Positions 50,741-59,486 of a stretch of DNA of 64,000 nt are shown in pieces. The number at the start of each line of letters is the position of its first letter. Position 1 is the first letter of the stretch. Origin of the DNA: Bradyrhizobium japonicum USDA 6. Lineage in GTDB: Bacteria; Pseudomonadota; Alphaproteobacteria; Rhizobiales; Xanthobacteraceae. Made by a program: the position numbers and the translations under genes. The notes beneath the pieces were generated by a model. The model was not told the origin of the DNA. It ran no database searches and saw nothing but the letters and a program-made list of their open reading frames with translations. The stretch is from assembly GCF_000284375.1 (NCBI RefSeq), contig NC_017249.1, forward strand, positions 8,735,001-8,799,000. The letters run 5' to 3'.

Positions 50741-51202
50741 ATGACCACACCCGCGCTCGAGACCAAATACGTCTTCACCATCACCGCAAAGATTGGCGAC
50801 GTCGTCACCGTCGGCGAGACCGGCATTGGGGTCCGCCGCATCATCCCGATCATCGGCGGCGAGGTGACGGGCGCGATCACGGGCAAGGTGCTGCCGTTCG
50901 GCGCCGACTTCCAGACCATCCGCCCCAACGAGCTGATCGATCTCGAAGCGAAATACGCCTTCGAGACCGATGACGGCGCCATCGTCTATGTCGAGAACAA
51001 GGGCATGCGCTTCGGCCCGGTCGAGCTGCTGCACAAGCTGAAGCGCGGCGAGCCGGTCGATCCGAAGCTGATTTACTTCCGCACGGTCCCAAGATTCGAG
51101 ACGGGGCACGACAAATATCGCTGGCTGATGCAGCACATTTTTGTGGCCTCAGCCGCACGCCATGCCGACCGCGTCGTGATCGACGTGCATCAGGTGATGT
51201 GA
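50741..51202 (+). CDS. DUF3237 domain protein
   Basis: The 153-residue cytosolic protein has no signal or membrane segment. It opens ALETKYVFTITAKIGDVVTV, then GVRRIIPIIGGEVTGAITGK, and ends YRWLMQHIFVASAARHADRV, which is the DUF3237 pattern (a small beta-barrel). Family members often sit in catabolic operons for aromatic or other acids, with no established reaction that I can name. It is 12 bp behind the TRAP permease with a GAGGTG ribosome site, so it is likely part of that operon. Confidence 0.85.
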   Translation: MTTPALETKYVFTITAKIGDVVTVGETGIGVRRIIPIIGGEVTGAITGKVLPFGADFQTIRPNELIDLEAKYAFETDDGAIVYVENKGMRFGPVELLHKLKRGEPVDPKLIYFRTVPRFETGHDKYRWLMQHIFVASAARHADRVVIDVHQVM

Positions 51203-51240
51203 GGGTCACGCATGCCGCGATTGTGGCGGTGCCGAGCGCA

Positions 51241-51864
51241 CTACTTCGCCGCAGCGATCCAGTCGGTGGCCTTTACCCGCGCGACCAGTTTTGGCTGTCC
51301 TGACGGATCGGGCTTGTAGACGAACGCCTCGCCTTCCTGCACATCGCCGGCGTCCTTGCCGAAGGCGTCGGCAAAGTTGGTCTTGTGGGTGACCAGGATT
51401 GTATCGGTTGCCCGGGACGGAGGCGTGTTGACGAGGTCGCGCACCGCGGCGCCCGCCTTGCGATTGGCGCCGCCCGGGTTCGCCATCGCCGATGCGCTGC
51501 CCCCACTGTCGGTCAATGCGTCGACCGCCTGAACGTCCCGGCTGGACAACAGTTTTCCCGTCTCGACGGCGCGGTTGAGCTTGCTGGTGAGCACAAGACC
51601 GATGGGAATGCCGAGCTTCCTGACGGCCCGGCCGACGTCCGCAGCCATCTCGCGCCCGTTCGCGCTGAGCTGACGCTGCGCCGTCATGTCGGTGACGTTG
51701 AGGGGATAGACGTCCTTTTGACTGTCGTCCGTTGCGCCATGGCGGAACATGATGACATAGCCACCGCCCCGGAGCTCGCTCACCAGCGCATCGGTATCGA
51801 CCGCTCCTGCCGGATACAAAGGGGCCAGAAAGACCAGGAGAGCGATGCAGGCAATCTTCCTCAT
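51241..51864 (-). CDS. Secreted histidine phosphatase family protein
   Basis: The 207-residue protein has a signal peptide MRKIACIALLVFLAPLYPAG. The phosphatase core follows: the phospho-histidine motif is FRHGATD (about residues 40-46), with QLSANGREMAADVGRAVRKL, LTSKLNRAVETGKLLSS and a second histidine in ILVTHKTNFADAFG. It is close to phosphoglycerate-mutase-like and SixA-type enzymes but exported, probably to the periplasm. It is convergent with the DUF3237 gene and unlikely to belong to the aromatic pathway. Confidence 0.85.
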   Translation of the reverse strand: MRKIACIALLVFLAPLYPAGAVDTDALVSELRGGGYVIMFRHGATDDSQKDVYPLNVTDMTAQRQLSANGREMAADVGRAVRKLGIPIGLVLTSKLNRAVETGKLLSSRDVQAVDALTDSGGSASAMANPGGANRKAGAAVRDLVNTPPSRATDTILVTHKTNFADAFGKDAGDVQEGEAFVYKPDPSGQPKLVARVKATDWIAAAK

Positions 51865-52087
51865 TGGACACCTCCGATGAGCCGGCCATCAGTCCACGCA
51901 CCCAAATGCCCGCGGCGGCGCCGAAAAGCTTTGCCGGGCGCTTGCGGTTTCCTTGATTGTTGCTCCAGATTCGCCCTTTTCGGCGGCGAGGCCCGCGGTC
52001 AGCAACCCTGAATCCGCCTTTGACCCAGAGCTCGGCTGGTTTCAGGATGGTCCGGCGCAAGGTTATGCAGACCACGGGAGTCCCACC

Positions 52088-52768
52088 ATGTCTCTTATGG
52101 CTTCCAGCGAACCAGCTCCCCGACACACCCTCGACTCCGCCGAAATGGGCGCCATCGCTCATCTCTACCGCGGCGAGGTCTATCGATCGACGATCTGGCG
52201 AACGCGGCTCGACAACACGACCAATTGGGCGATCGTCACGATGGGCATCGCACTGTCGACGACCTTTTCGAGCCCGGAGGCTTCGCCTCTGCCGCTCGTA
52301 CTCGTCGGACTGCTCCTTGCCGTGTTCCTTGGTATGGAGGCGCGGCGTTATCGCTATTTCAATGTCTGGCGTGCCCGGGCTCGTTGGCTGGAGAGGAATT
52401 TCTATGCGCCAATCTTCACCGGTGAAGCGCACGATGACAGCTGGAAGGATGTTCTCGCGCGCGACTACACTGCGCCCCGCCATCACATTTCGTTTGTCCG
52501 CGCAGCCGGACGGCGGTTGCGTCGCAACTACGTCTGGATCCTCGCCATCCAGGCAACCGCCTATTACGGCAAGATTGCAATCCATCCGACACCTGCGTTG
52601 ACCTTGACGGAACTTATTGATCGCGCCGCCGTCGGACCGATTCCCGGCTGGATCGTTCTGATCATGGGCTTTGCCTACAATTTCGGGTGGCTGGCGTTCG
52701 CGCTCGGCACGATGTGGCTCGACCAACGCGAGCACGGGACCAAGGGCGACCAGGTGGCGATGGGTTGA
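52088..52768 (+). CDS. DUF2270 membrane protein
   Basis: The 226-residue protein fits the DUF2270 family: EMGAIAHLYRGEVYRSTIWR near residue 20, then two hydrophobic segments (about 48-82), an FNVWRARARWLERNFYAPIF block, and two more near the C-terminus. It is expected in the inner membrane; function unknown. The ATG at 52088 is followed by a typical N-terminus, whereas the frame back to 51953 is not conserved-looking. Its direction matches the hydratase operon, but a 129-bp gap with an operator-like site separates them. Confidence 0.82.
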   Translation: MSLMASSEPAPRHTLDSAEMGAIAHLYRGEVYRSTIWRTRLDNTTNWAIVTMGIALSTTFSSPEASPLPLVLVGLLLAVFLGMEARRYRYFNVWRARARWLERNFYAPIFTGEAHDDSWKDVLARDYTAPRHHISFVRAAGRRLRRNYVWILAIQATAYYGKIAIHPTPALTLTELIDRAAVGPIPGWIVLIMGFAYNFGWLAFALGTMWLDQREHGTKGDQVAMG

Positions 52769-52863
52769 TGACGCGGAGCGGTTAGCCGTTCCTGGGGGAG
52801 CCGAGACGAGTGTAGCAGCCCCGCCGTCAGGGAGGACTGCTCCGTCTTGACTCCCCAAAATTC

Positions 52864-52878
52864 GTTATACAACATAAC
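52864..52878. promoter_or_regulatory. Operator-like dyad upstream of the hydratase operon
   Basis: GTTAT-ACAAC-ATAAC lies 20 bp before the hydratase ATG and matches the dyads at 39781, 44360 and 47394. Its place between a TTGACT at 52847 and the start codon suits a repressor site. Confidence 0.6.
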
Positions 52879-52897
52879 TATTCTGACAAGGACGCAA

Positions 52898-53707
52898 ATG
52901 ACACAGGGAAACGCCGAGACCGCTGACGCGGGCGCCTCCGGGCTTTTGAGGATCGAGCGGGCGGACCGGGTTCTGACCGTGGGCCTGAACCGGCCGGCCA
53001 AGCGCAATGCGCTCAATGACGGCATTATCCTCGAAATCGGCGAGTGCTTTGCCTCCCTGCCCGAGGATATCGGCGCGGTCGTCATCCACGGCATCGGCGA
53101 TCATTTCTCCAGCGGTCTCGACCTCTCCGAGCTCCAGGACCACGACGCGACCGGCGGCCTCCTCCATTCCCAGATGTGGCACCGGGTGTTCGACCGCATC
53201 CAGTACAGCCGCGTGCCTGTGATCGCCGCGCTCCGGGGCGCCGTGATCGGCGGCGGGCTGGAGCTTGCCTGCGCCGCCCATATCCGCGTCGCCGAGCCCT
53301 CGACCTATTTCGCCCTGCCGGAAGGGCAGCGCGGCATCTTCGTCGGCGGCGGCGGCTCGGTGCGGCTGCCGCGACTGATCGGCGTTGCCAGGATGATGGA
53401 CATGATGCTGACCGGCCGCGTCTACAGCGCGACCGAAGGCGCCTCCTACGGCTTTACGCAATATGTGACGGAGGCCGGCAACGGGCTCGGCAAAGCTCTG
53501 GAGCTTGCGACCAAGGTTGCCGCCAACGCACCGCTGACGAACTTCGCCGTGCTCCAGGCGCTGCCGATGATCGCGGAGGCCAATCCGCAGGCCGGCCTGT
53601 TGATGGAATCGCTGATGGCAACGGTTGCGCAGAGCGACAAAGAGGCGAAACGCAGGATCCGCGAATTCCTCGAACACAAGACCGCAAAGGTGAAGCCGAA
53701 GTCATGA
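52898..53707 (+). CDS. Enoyl-CoA hydratase/isomerase family protein
   Basis: The 269-residue crotonase-fold enzyme has NRPAKRNALND near residue 31, HFSSGLDLSEL, the oxyanion-hole GGGLELACAAHIRVAE with Glu122, and LPEGQRGIFVGGGGSVRLPR with Glu142. Both catalytic glutamates of a hydratase are present. The sequence around Glu142 differs from that of hydroxycinnamoyl-CoA hydratase-lyases as I know them, so simple hydration is more likely than retro-aldol cleavage. An AAGGA ribosome site precedes the ATG at 52898. It overlaps the ligase gene by ATGA. Confidence 0.88.
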   Translation: MTQGNAETADAGASGLLRIERADRVLTVGLNRPAKRNALNDGIILEIGECFASLPEDIGAVVIHGIGDHFSSGLDLSELQDHDATGGLLHSQMWHRVFDRIQYSRVPVIAALRGAVIGGGLELACAAHIRVAEPSTYFALPEGQRGIFVGGGGSVRLPRLIGVARMMDMMLTGRVYSATEGASYGFTQYVTEAGNGLGKALELATKVAANAPLTNFAVLQALPMIAEANPQAGLLMESLMATVAQSDKEAKRRIREFLEHKTAKVKPKS

Positions 53708-55587
53708 GCGGACAGCCGTCCTCTTCCAGCATGGAGCGCGGCGCGAGCACTTCCCCGCTGCGGCCCATTTCGTTCGGCGATCCCGTCGTCAACATCGAGC
53801 GGCGCGACGACGGCACGATTTACCTGCGGCCCAAGCAGCCGCTCGGCGACTATCCAGTCCGCCTCACTGACCGCCTGCATCACTGGGCGACGACGACGCC
53901 GGACCGCGTCTTCATGGCCGAGCGCGAAGGCGGCCGCGGCTGGCGCAAGATCACTTACGCCGAGTTGCTCGCCGCCAGCCGGCACATTGCCTCCGGCCTG
54001 ATTGCGCGCGGCCTGTCGGCGGAGCGGCCGGTCGTCATCCTGTCAGGCAATTCGATCGACCACGCGCTGCTCGCGTTCGGCGCGTTCTATGCCGGAATTC
54101 CGTTCTGCCCGGTGTCGCCGGCCTATTCGCTGGTGTCGAAGGATTACGGCAAGCTCTCTTACCTGATGAAGCTGCTGACGCCCGGCCTCGTCTTCGCCGA
54201 GGACGCCGGCAAGTTCGCGGATGCGCTCGCCGCCAATGTCTCTGATGGCACCGAGATCGCCGCGTCCTGGGGCAGCGTGCCGGGCCGCGACGTCACCCTG
54301 CTCGCCGACCTCATGGCGACGCCGATCCGCAGCGATCTCGACGAGGTGCACGGCAAAATCGGCCCGGACACCATCGCAAAATTCCTGCTGACGTCGGGCT
54401 CGACCGGCAACCCCAAGGCCGTCATCAACACCCAGCGCATGATCTGCGCCAACCAGGTGATGTTGCGCGAGACGCTCGCCTTCCTCAAGGACGAGCCGCC
54501 CGTCATCATCGACTGGCTGCCCTGGAATCACACCTTTGGCGGCAACCACAATATCGGCCTGACGCTCTACAATGGCGGCTCGATGTATCTCGACGCCGGC
54601 AAGCCGGTGCCGGGCGGCATCGAGGAGACCGTGCGCAATCTCCAGGAGATTTCGCCGACGGTCTATTTCAACGTCCCCAAGGGGTATGAATCGCTGCTGC
54701 CTTATTTGCGCGACGACCAGGGCCTGCGCGCAAAGTTCTTCGACCGGCTGCACGCGATGTTCTTCTCGGGCGCAGCACTATCGCCGTTCGTCTGGAACAG
54801 CCTCGACGAGCTCGCGGTGAAGGAAAAAGGCTACCGCGTGCCGATGCTGACCGGCTTGGGCGCGACCGAGACCGCGCCGTTCTTCATGTCGGTTAATCCG
54901 CGCACCAGCCGCTCCGGCCATGTCGGGTTGCCCGTGTCGGGCAATGACGCCAAGCTGGTGCCGAACAACGGCAAGATGGAGGTGCGGGCCAAGGGGCCGA
55001 ACGTGATGCCCGGCTATTGGCGCCAGCCCGACATCACCGCAAAATCCTTCGACGAGGAAGGATTTTACAAGATGGGCGACGCGCTCAAGCCCGTCGATCC
55101 CGACGATCTCAACGCCGGCTTCGATTTCGACGGCCGCGTCAGCGAAGACTTCAAGCTCGGCAGCGGCACCTGGGTCAGCGTCGGCCCGCTGCGTGCGCGC
55201 TTCGTCGCGGCCTGCGCGCCGCTGGTGCGCGACGTCGTCATCGCCGGCATCAACCGCGACGAAATCTCGGCGCTGGTGCTGCTCGATCTCGACGGCTGCC
55301 GGCTGATCAACCCGACGCTGCCGGCCGACGATCTCACCGTCACCGCCCGCGACCGGCTGGTCCGTGAAGCCTTCCGCGAGCGCCTGACGCGCTTTCTGTC
55401 TTCGGCCACCGGTTCCTCGACGCGGATCACGCGCGCGATCCTGCTGGATACGCCGCTCTCGATCGACAAGGGCGAGGTCACCGACAAGGGCTCGATCAAC
55501 CAGCGCGCGGTGCTCGAGCATCGCGGCGCGCTGATCGAGGAGCTCTACGCTGCCAATCCATCAGACCGTGTGATATCGGTCGGGTAA
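53704..55587 (+). CDS. Feruloyl-CoA synthase-type ligase
   Basis: The 627-residue ANL-family CoA ligase is longer than fatty-acyl types because of a family N-terminal region ([20 protein letters not shown], typical of feruloyl-CoA synthetases). The ATP motif [20 protein letters not shown] lies near residue 230, [16 protein letters not shown] follows, and the C-terminal hinge includes [20 protein letters not shown]. It would activate ferulate, p-coumarate or related acids with CoA and ATP. It is translationally coupled to the hydratase. Confidence 0.88.
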   Translation: MSGQPSSSSMERGASTSPLRPISFGDPVVNIERRDDGTIYLRPKQPLGDYPVRLTDRLHHWATTTPDRVFMAEREGGRGWRKITYAELLAASRHIASGLIARGLSAERPVVILSGNSIDHALLAFGAFYAGIPFCPVSPAYSLVSKDYGKLSYLMKLLTPGLVFAEDAGKFADALAANVSDGTEIAASWGSVPGRDVTLLADLMATPIRSDLDEVHGKIGPDTIAKFLLTSGSTGNPKAVINTQRMICANQVMLRETLAFLKDEPPVIIDWLPWNHTFGGNHNIGLTLYNGGSMYLDAGKPVPGGIEETVRNLQEISPTVYFNVPKGYESLLPYLRDDQGLRAKFFDRLHAMFFSGAALSPFVWNSLDELAVKEKGYRVPMLTGLGATETAPFFMSVNPRTSRSGHVGLPVSGNDAKLVPNNGKMEVRAKGPNVMPGYWRQPDITAKSFDEEGFYKMGDALKPVDPDDLNAGFDFDGRVSEDFKLGSGTWVSVGPLRARFVAACAPLVRDVVIAGINRDEISALVLLDLDGCRLINPTLPADDLTVTARDRLVREAFRERLTRFLSSATGSSTRITRAILLDTPLSIDKGEVTDKGSINQRAVLEHRGALIEELYAANPSDRVISVG

Positions 55588-55612
55588 GAAACCATCGCTA
55601 CAGGAGAACGCC

Positions 55613-56374
55613 ATGTTGTTGAAGGATCAGGCAGTCATCGTTACCGGCGGTGCATCGGGACTGGGCGCTGCGACCGCGCGAAAGCTGGCGGCGCAGGGCG
55701 CCAAGGTCGCGGTGTTCGACCTCAATGCCAAGCTTGCGGAGACCGTCGCCGCCGAGCTCAAGGGCGTCGCCGTGACCTGCGACGTCTCCGACGCCGCCTC
55801 GGCTGAGGCCGCGATCACGCAGGCGACCAAGGCGCATGGACCCGCGCGCGTGCTGGTGAACTGCGCCGGCATCGGCGTCGCCAAGCGCGTGGTCGGCCGC
55901 GACGGGCCGATGGCGCTTGCCGATTTCGACAAGGTGATCAGGGTCAACCTCATCGGTACCTTCAACATGTTGCGCCTCGCCGCAACCGAGATGTCCAAGC
56001 TCGAGCCGCAGGCGACCGGCGAGCGCGGCGTCATCATCAACACGGCGTCCGTTGCCGCCTATGACGGCCAGATCGGCCAGTCGGCCTATTCGGCCTCGAA
56101 GGGCGGCATCGTCGGCATGACGCTGCCGATCGCGCGCGAGCTCGCGCAGTTCGGCGTCCGCGTGCTGACGATCGCGCCGGGCCTGTTCCTGACGCCGCTG
56201 CTCGCCAACCTGCCGCAGGAAGCGCAGGACTCGCTCGCGGCTGCGATCCCGTTCCCGCGCCGGCTCGGCCATGCCGACGAGTTCGCCGCGCTCGCGCTGC
56301 ACATGGTCGAGAATTCGTACCTGAACGGCGAAGTGGTGCGCCTCGACGGCTCGCTGCGCATGGCGCCGAAGTAA
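55613..56374 (+). CDS. 3-hydroxyacyl-CoA dehydrogenase, SDR type
   Basis: The 253-residue SDR resembles the HSD10 or type II 3-hydroxyacyl-CoA dehydrogenase group: [19 protein letters not shown] near residue 11, [20 protein letters not shown], catalytic Tyr159 and Lys163 in YSASKGG, and [20 protein letters not shown]. It would oxidise the 3-hydroxyacyl-CoA made by the hydratase, using NAD. CAGGAGA precedes the ATG. It is the third gene of the operon. Confidence 0.88.
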   Translation: MLLKDQAVIVTGGASGLGAATARKLAAQGAKVAVFDLNAKLAETVAAELKGVAVTCDVSDAASAEAAITQATKAHGPARVLVNCAGIGVAKRVVGRDGPMALADFDKVIRVNLIGTFNMLRLAATEMSKLEPQATGERGVIINTASVAAYDGQIGQSAYSASKGGIVGMTLPIARELAQFGVRVLTIAPGLFLTPLLANLPQEAQDSLAAAIPFPRRLGHADEFAALALHMVENSYLNGEVVRLDGSLRMAPK

Positions 56375-56399
56375 GGCGCAACGAAAGCAGGGCCATCGC

Positions 56400-56819
56400 A
56401 TGTTCGTGAACCGGCGCGACGTCCAGATCCAGTGGGGCGATTGCGACCCCGCCAACATCGTCTATTACCCGCGCTATTTCGCGATGTTCGACGATTCGAC
56501 GTCGACCCTGTTCGAGGTCGCCGGATTCTCCAAGCAGGACTTGGTCCGCAAATACGGCCTGGTGGGCATCCCCATGGTCGACACGCGGTCCAAGTTCTAC
56601 ATCCCTTCGACCTATGGCGACTGGATCACCATCGAGACGAAGATCGAGAGCATCAAGCGCTCGAGCTTCGAGGTGAAGCACAACGTCTACAAGGGCGAGG
56701 CGCTGGCGATCGAGGGTTTTGAGACCCGCGTCCTGGTCGGCCGCGATCCCGTTAACCCCGACAAGCTGAAATCGGCACCGTTTCCGGCGGAAATGGTCGC
56801 CAAATTCACGGGAAATTAG
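56400..56819 (+). CDS. 4-hydroxybenzoyl-CoA thioesterase family protein
   Basis: The 139-residue hotdog-fold thioesterase has QWGDCDPANIVYYPRYF at residues 11-27; Asp16 is the counterpart of the catalytic Asp17 in the Pseudomonas 4-hydroxybenzoyl-CoA thioesterase. It would release 4-hydroxybenzoate (or vanillate) after side-chain shortening, feeding pobA at 46.2 kb. It is 25 bp behind the dehydrogenase gene in the same operon. Substrate assignment rests on motif plus neighbours. Confidence 0.85.
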   Translation: MFVNRRDVQIQWGDCDPANIVYYPRYFAMFDDSTSTLFEVAGFSKQDLVRKYGLVGIPMVDTRSKFYIPSTYGDWITIETKIESIKRSSFEVKHNVYKGEALAIEGFETRVLVGRDPVNPDKLKSAPFPAEMVAKFTGN

Positions 56820-56908
56820 GTCTGGAGCTAAATCGCCGCATCGCCAAAAGAGGGGGCTGAATTACCCCCGATTTCTGCTTTCAAAGAAACACGTCAAGGG
56901 AGGAATAG

Positions 56909-58060
56909 ATGAAACGCTTTTACCTGACCGCCGCCATCACTGCTGCGACGCTTGCCCTGCCGGCTCTGCCTGCACTGGCCCAGACCAGCGAAATCACCAT
57001 CGGCATCACCACCACCACGACCGGCCCGGGCGCGGCGCTCGGCATTCCCGAGCGCAACGCACTGGAATTCGTGCCGAAGGAGATCGGCGGCGTGCCGCTG
57101 AAGGTGATCGTGCTCGACGACGGCGGCGATCCCACCACGGCAACTACCAACGCTCGACGCTTCGTGACCGAATCCAAGGCGGACATCATCATGGGCTCGG
57201 CGCTGACGCCGCCGACCATCGCGGTCTCCAACGTCGCCAACGAGGCCGGCATTCCGCATTTCGGCCTGGCGCCGTTCCCGATCACGCCTGAGCGCATGAA
57301 GTGGTCGGTGGCGATGCCGCAGCCGATCCCGATCGTCGGCAAGGTGCTGTACGACCACATGAAGTCGAAGGGCGTGAAGACCATCGGCTATATCGGCTAT
57401 TCCGACTCGTACGGCGATCTCTGGTTCAACGATCTGAAGGCCCAGACCGGACCGATGGGCATGACCATCGCCGATGAGGAGCGCTTCGCCCGTCCTGATA
57501 CGTCGGTGACCGGACAGGTGCTCAAGCTCGTTGCCGCCAATCCCGACGCGATCCTGGTCGGCGCCTCCGGCACCGCGGCCGCGCTGCCGCAGACCGAGCT
57601 GCGCGAGCGCGGCTATCAGGGCCTGATCTACCAGACCCATGGCGCCGCCAGCATGGACTTCATCCGCATCGCCGGCAAAGCGGCGGAAGGCGTGCTGATG
57701 GCCTCCGGTCCCGTCATGGATCCCGAGGACCAGCCGGACGAAGCCGCCACCAAGAAGCCGGGCCTCGCGCTCAACACCGCCTATGAAGCCAAGTACGGTC
57801 CGAACAGCCGCAGCCAGTTCGCCGGTCATTCCTATGATGCGTTCGAGATCCTCAAGCGCATCATTCCGACGGCGCTGAAGACGGCGAAGCCCGGCACGCC
57901 GGAATTCCGCGAAGCGATCCGCCAGGCGCTGCTGTCGGAGAAGGAGCTGGCAGCGAGCCAGGGCGTCTACAACTTCACCGAAAAGGACCGCTACGGCCTC
58001 GACGAGCGCTCACGCATCCTGCTCACGGTGAAGAACGGCAAGTACACGCTGGTGAGATAA
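56909..58060 (+). CDS. ABC transporter substrate-binding protein, probable aromatic acid receptor
   Basis: The 383-residue periplasmic binding protein has a signal peptide ending in LPALPALAQ and a LivK-type fold (SEITIGITTTTTGPGAALGI, VIVLDDGGDPTTATTNARRF, IGYIGYSDSYGDLWFNDLKA). It is clearly different from the three receptors at 33.5-37.6 kb. GGGAGGAA precedes the ATG. No permease is adjacent, while the transporter at 39.9-43.4 kb lacks a receptor, so the two probably form one CouPSTU-like system. A good terminator follows. Confidence 0.85.
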   Translation: MKRFYLTAAITAATLALPALPALAQTSEITIGITTTTTGPGAALGIPERNALEFVPKEIGGVPLKVIVLDDGGDPTTATTNARRFVTESKADIIMGSALTPPTIAVSNVANEAGIPHFGLAPFPITPERMKWSVAMPQPIPIVGKVLYDHMKSKGVKTIGYIGYSDSYGDLWFNDLKAQTGPMGMTIADEERFARPDTSVTGQVLKLVAANPDAILVGASGTAAALPQTELRERGYQGLIYQTHGAASMDFIRIAGKAAEGVLMASGPVMDPEDQPDEAATKKPGLALNTAYEAKYGPNSRSQFAGHSYDAFEILKRIIPTALKTAKPGTPEFREAIRQALLSEKELAASQGVYNFTEKDRYGLDERSRILLTVKNGKYTLVR

Positions 58061-58087
58061 GGCGCGACGAAAGTTTCGAGGCGACGA

Positions 58088-58119
58088 GAGCCGGCCTGAT
58101 GGGCCGGCTCTTTTGTTTT
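58088..58119 (+). terminator. Rho-independent terminator of the hydratase-to-receptor operon
   Basis: GAGCCGGCC pairs perfectly with GGCCGGCTC around a 5-nt loop and is followed by TTTTGTTTT. Confidence 0.92.
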
Positions 58120-58154
58120 GGCTGTAGCAACGAGCTGCGGGCCCACTGTCGCTG

Positions 58155-58290
58155 CGCCCCCTCTCCCGCTTGCGGGAGAGGGTTGGGGAGAGGGTGCCTC
58201 CGCAGTGGGATTGTCTGAAGCAGTCCCCCAGCGGAGAGAGCCCCCACCCGGCGCTTCGCGCCGACCTCCCCCGCAAGCGGGAGAGGTTGC
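58155..58290. repeat. Intergenic repeat, CTCTCCC/GGGAGAG family, copy 4
   Basis: CCCCCTCTCCCGCTTGCGGG, GAGGGTTGGGGAGAGGGTGC, CAGCGGAGAGAGCCCCCACC and CGCAAGCGGGAGAGG are its boxes. It lies between convergent genes after the terminator. Confidence 0.8.
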
Positions 58291-58315
58291 ACCGAGCCTG
58301 CGGATATGCCGAGCC

Positions 58316-59044
58316 CTAAGCCGCCTGCCGCAACGGCGTCCAGGCGAACTCCGGATAGTAATTGTCCATCATGCGATCGACATACGCCGTGAGATTGCCA
58401 AATCCCTCGGCCCTTTGCCGCAGTCCGGATTCGAAGAAGGGCGTCAGGATTCCGGCGAGTGCGCCGAAGGCGGTGGCATCGACGCCGCAGGGCTTGTTGC
58501 CCATCAGGTAGGCCTTGTCGCCGAGCTGGACCGAGAGCGCGAACAGCGAACGCACCGCGAGATCGACGTCGTCATCGGGCGCGTGGCGGCCGAGGCCGGA
58601 GAGCAGATAGTTCTCGGCGACACGGAATTGCGCATCTTCGCGCAACTTTTCGCGATTGTGCTCCGGTGCGCCGTCGAAGAAATGCGCGGGCCCCTTGGCG
58701 AAGTTGACCGGATCGACCCAGCGCGCCCCGACCAGCGCCCAGTAGACGTGATGCTCGATCATGCGCTCGAACGCCCAGGCCTGCGCCCGCTCGGCCAGCG
58801 ACAGCCCGGCGTCGAAATCGAAGCCATAGCGGCGCTCGATATGGGCGCGGATGAAGGTGGAATCGGCCACAGCCTCGCCGCCGTCGTCGATGAACGGCAG
58901 CTGCCCCTTGGGCGAGGCCGGCGGCATTGCCCGCTCATTCCGGTAGGGCAGTCCCGCCATCTTGAGCTGCACCTCGGTCTTGGTGACGAAGGGGCTGATT
59001 TCCGGCAGGCCGAAGCCGGCGCCAAAGCCATAAAGCGTGATCAT
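58316..59044 (-). CDS. Glutathione S-transferase family protein (Faxc/metaxin-like)
   Basis: The 242-residue protein has an N-terminal thioredoxin-like part (MITLYGFGAGFGLPEISPFV, PKGQLPFIDDGGEAVADST) and an all-helical C-terminal part ending with NKPCGVDATAFGALAGILTP. The pattern is nearer to the Faxc/metaxin branch than to classical detoxifying GSTs. It is unrelated in detail to the GST at 9.5 kb. Its leader contains three tandem 15-bp repeats (59064-59108). The substrate is unknown. Confidence 0.82.
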   Translation of the reverse strand: MITLYGFGAGFGLPEISPFVTKTEVQLKMAGLPYRNERAMPPASPKGQLPFIDDGGEAVADSTFIRAHIERRYGFDFDAGLSLAERAQAWAFERMIEHHVYWALVGARWVDPVNFAKGPAHFFDGAPEHNREKLREDAQFRVAENYLLSGLGRHAPDDDVDLAVRSLFALSVQLGDKAYLMGNKPCGVDATAFGALAGILTPFFESGLRQRAEGFGNLTAYVDRMMDNYYPEFAWTPLRQAA

Positions 59045-59063
59045 GCGAACTCTCTCCTGGACC

Positions 59064-59108
59064 TGCGAAATTTGGGTTTGCGAAATTTGGACTTGCGAAA
59101 CTTTGAGG
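59064..59108. repeat. Three tandem 15-bp repeats in the GST leader
   Basis: TGCGAAATTTGGGTT (59064-59078), TGCGAAATTTGGACT (59079-59093) and TGCGAAACTTTGAGG (59094-59108) follow each other without gaps. They fill nearly all the space between the GST start and the upstream small ORF, so they will be in the GST mRNA leader or promoter. Confidence 0.85.
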
Positions 59109-59112
59109 GAAC

Positions 59113-59373
59113 CTAGTGACCGGCTGCTGCCACCATGGTGGCAGCAGCCGTGATATCTTCTGCGAAACGGGCCCCCCGCCAGGCGCGGGCCATGACATGG
59201 CGGGCCAGCGCGTCCGCAGCCCGGGTCAGCAAGCGTGCCATCACGCTTGCGAGAGCAAATCGGAGGTCGACGGCCATGAGATCGAGCGAAACGAGGCGGC
59301 CGAGCGCCCAGGCGGACCAGACCTGTGCCCGCAACATCGGAATCGCCGGGCCGAAATGGGTTGGAATGATCAT
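59113..59373 (-). CDS. Small protein of unknown function divergent from the WYL regulator
   Basis: The 86-residue ORF begins MIIPTHFGPAIPMLRAQVWS, with GAGGA seven bases before the ATG at 59373 (a TTG two codons upstream is less likely). It is Ala- and Arg-rich with amphipathic helices and no clear signal peptide. Its last codons are made of a perfect 30-bp palindrome (59121-59150). It is divergent from the WYL-domain regulator, a common place for that regulator's target. No family recognised. Confidence 0.6.
   Translation of the reverse strand: MIIPTHFGPAIPMLRAQVWSAWALGRLVSLDLMAVDLRFALASVMARLLTRAADALARHVMARAWRGARFAEDITAAATMVAAAGH
59121..59150. repeat. Perfect 30-bp palindrome at the end of the small ORF
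   Basis: The arms 59121-59135 and 59136-59150 are exact inverted copies with no loop base, beginning CGGCTGCTGCCACCA and centred on CCATGG. It lies six bases from the ORF's stop codon. It could fold as a strong stem at the 3' end of the small mRNA or serve as a protein site. Confidence 0.9.
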
Positions 59374-59486
59374 GGACAAATCCTCTTCAGTCGATGTGTT
59401 GTCCCGGTATAGACACCCCCTGCTGCCAACATCCTGTCAGCAGCAGCGCGCCGTTTTCTGATCCGTCCCCCGATGAGAGAATTGCC

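Noticed and set aside
49430..51136. A 568-residue minus-strand frame across the TRAP permease and DUF3237 genes
   Set aside because: It overlaps two well-supported genes and has reversed-codon composition.
53044..53703. Upstream extension of the feruloyl-CoA synthase frame to 53044
   Set aside because: The extension lies inside the hydratase gene in another frame; the ATGA overlap at 53704 gives the natural start.
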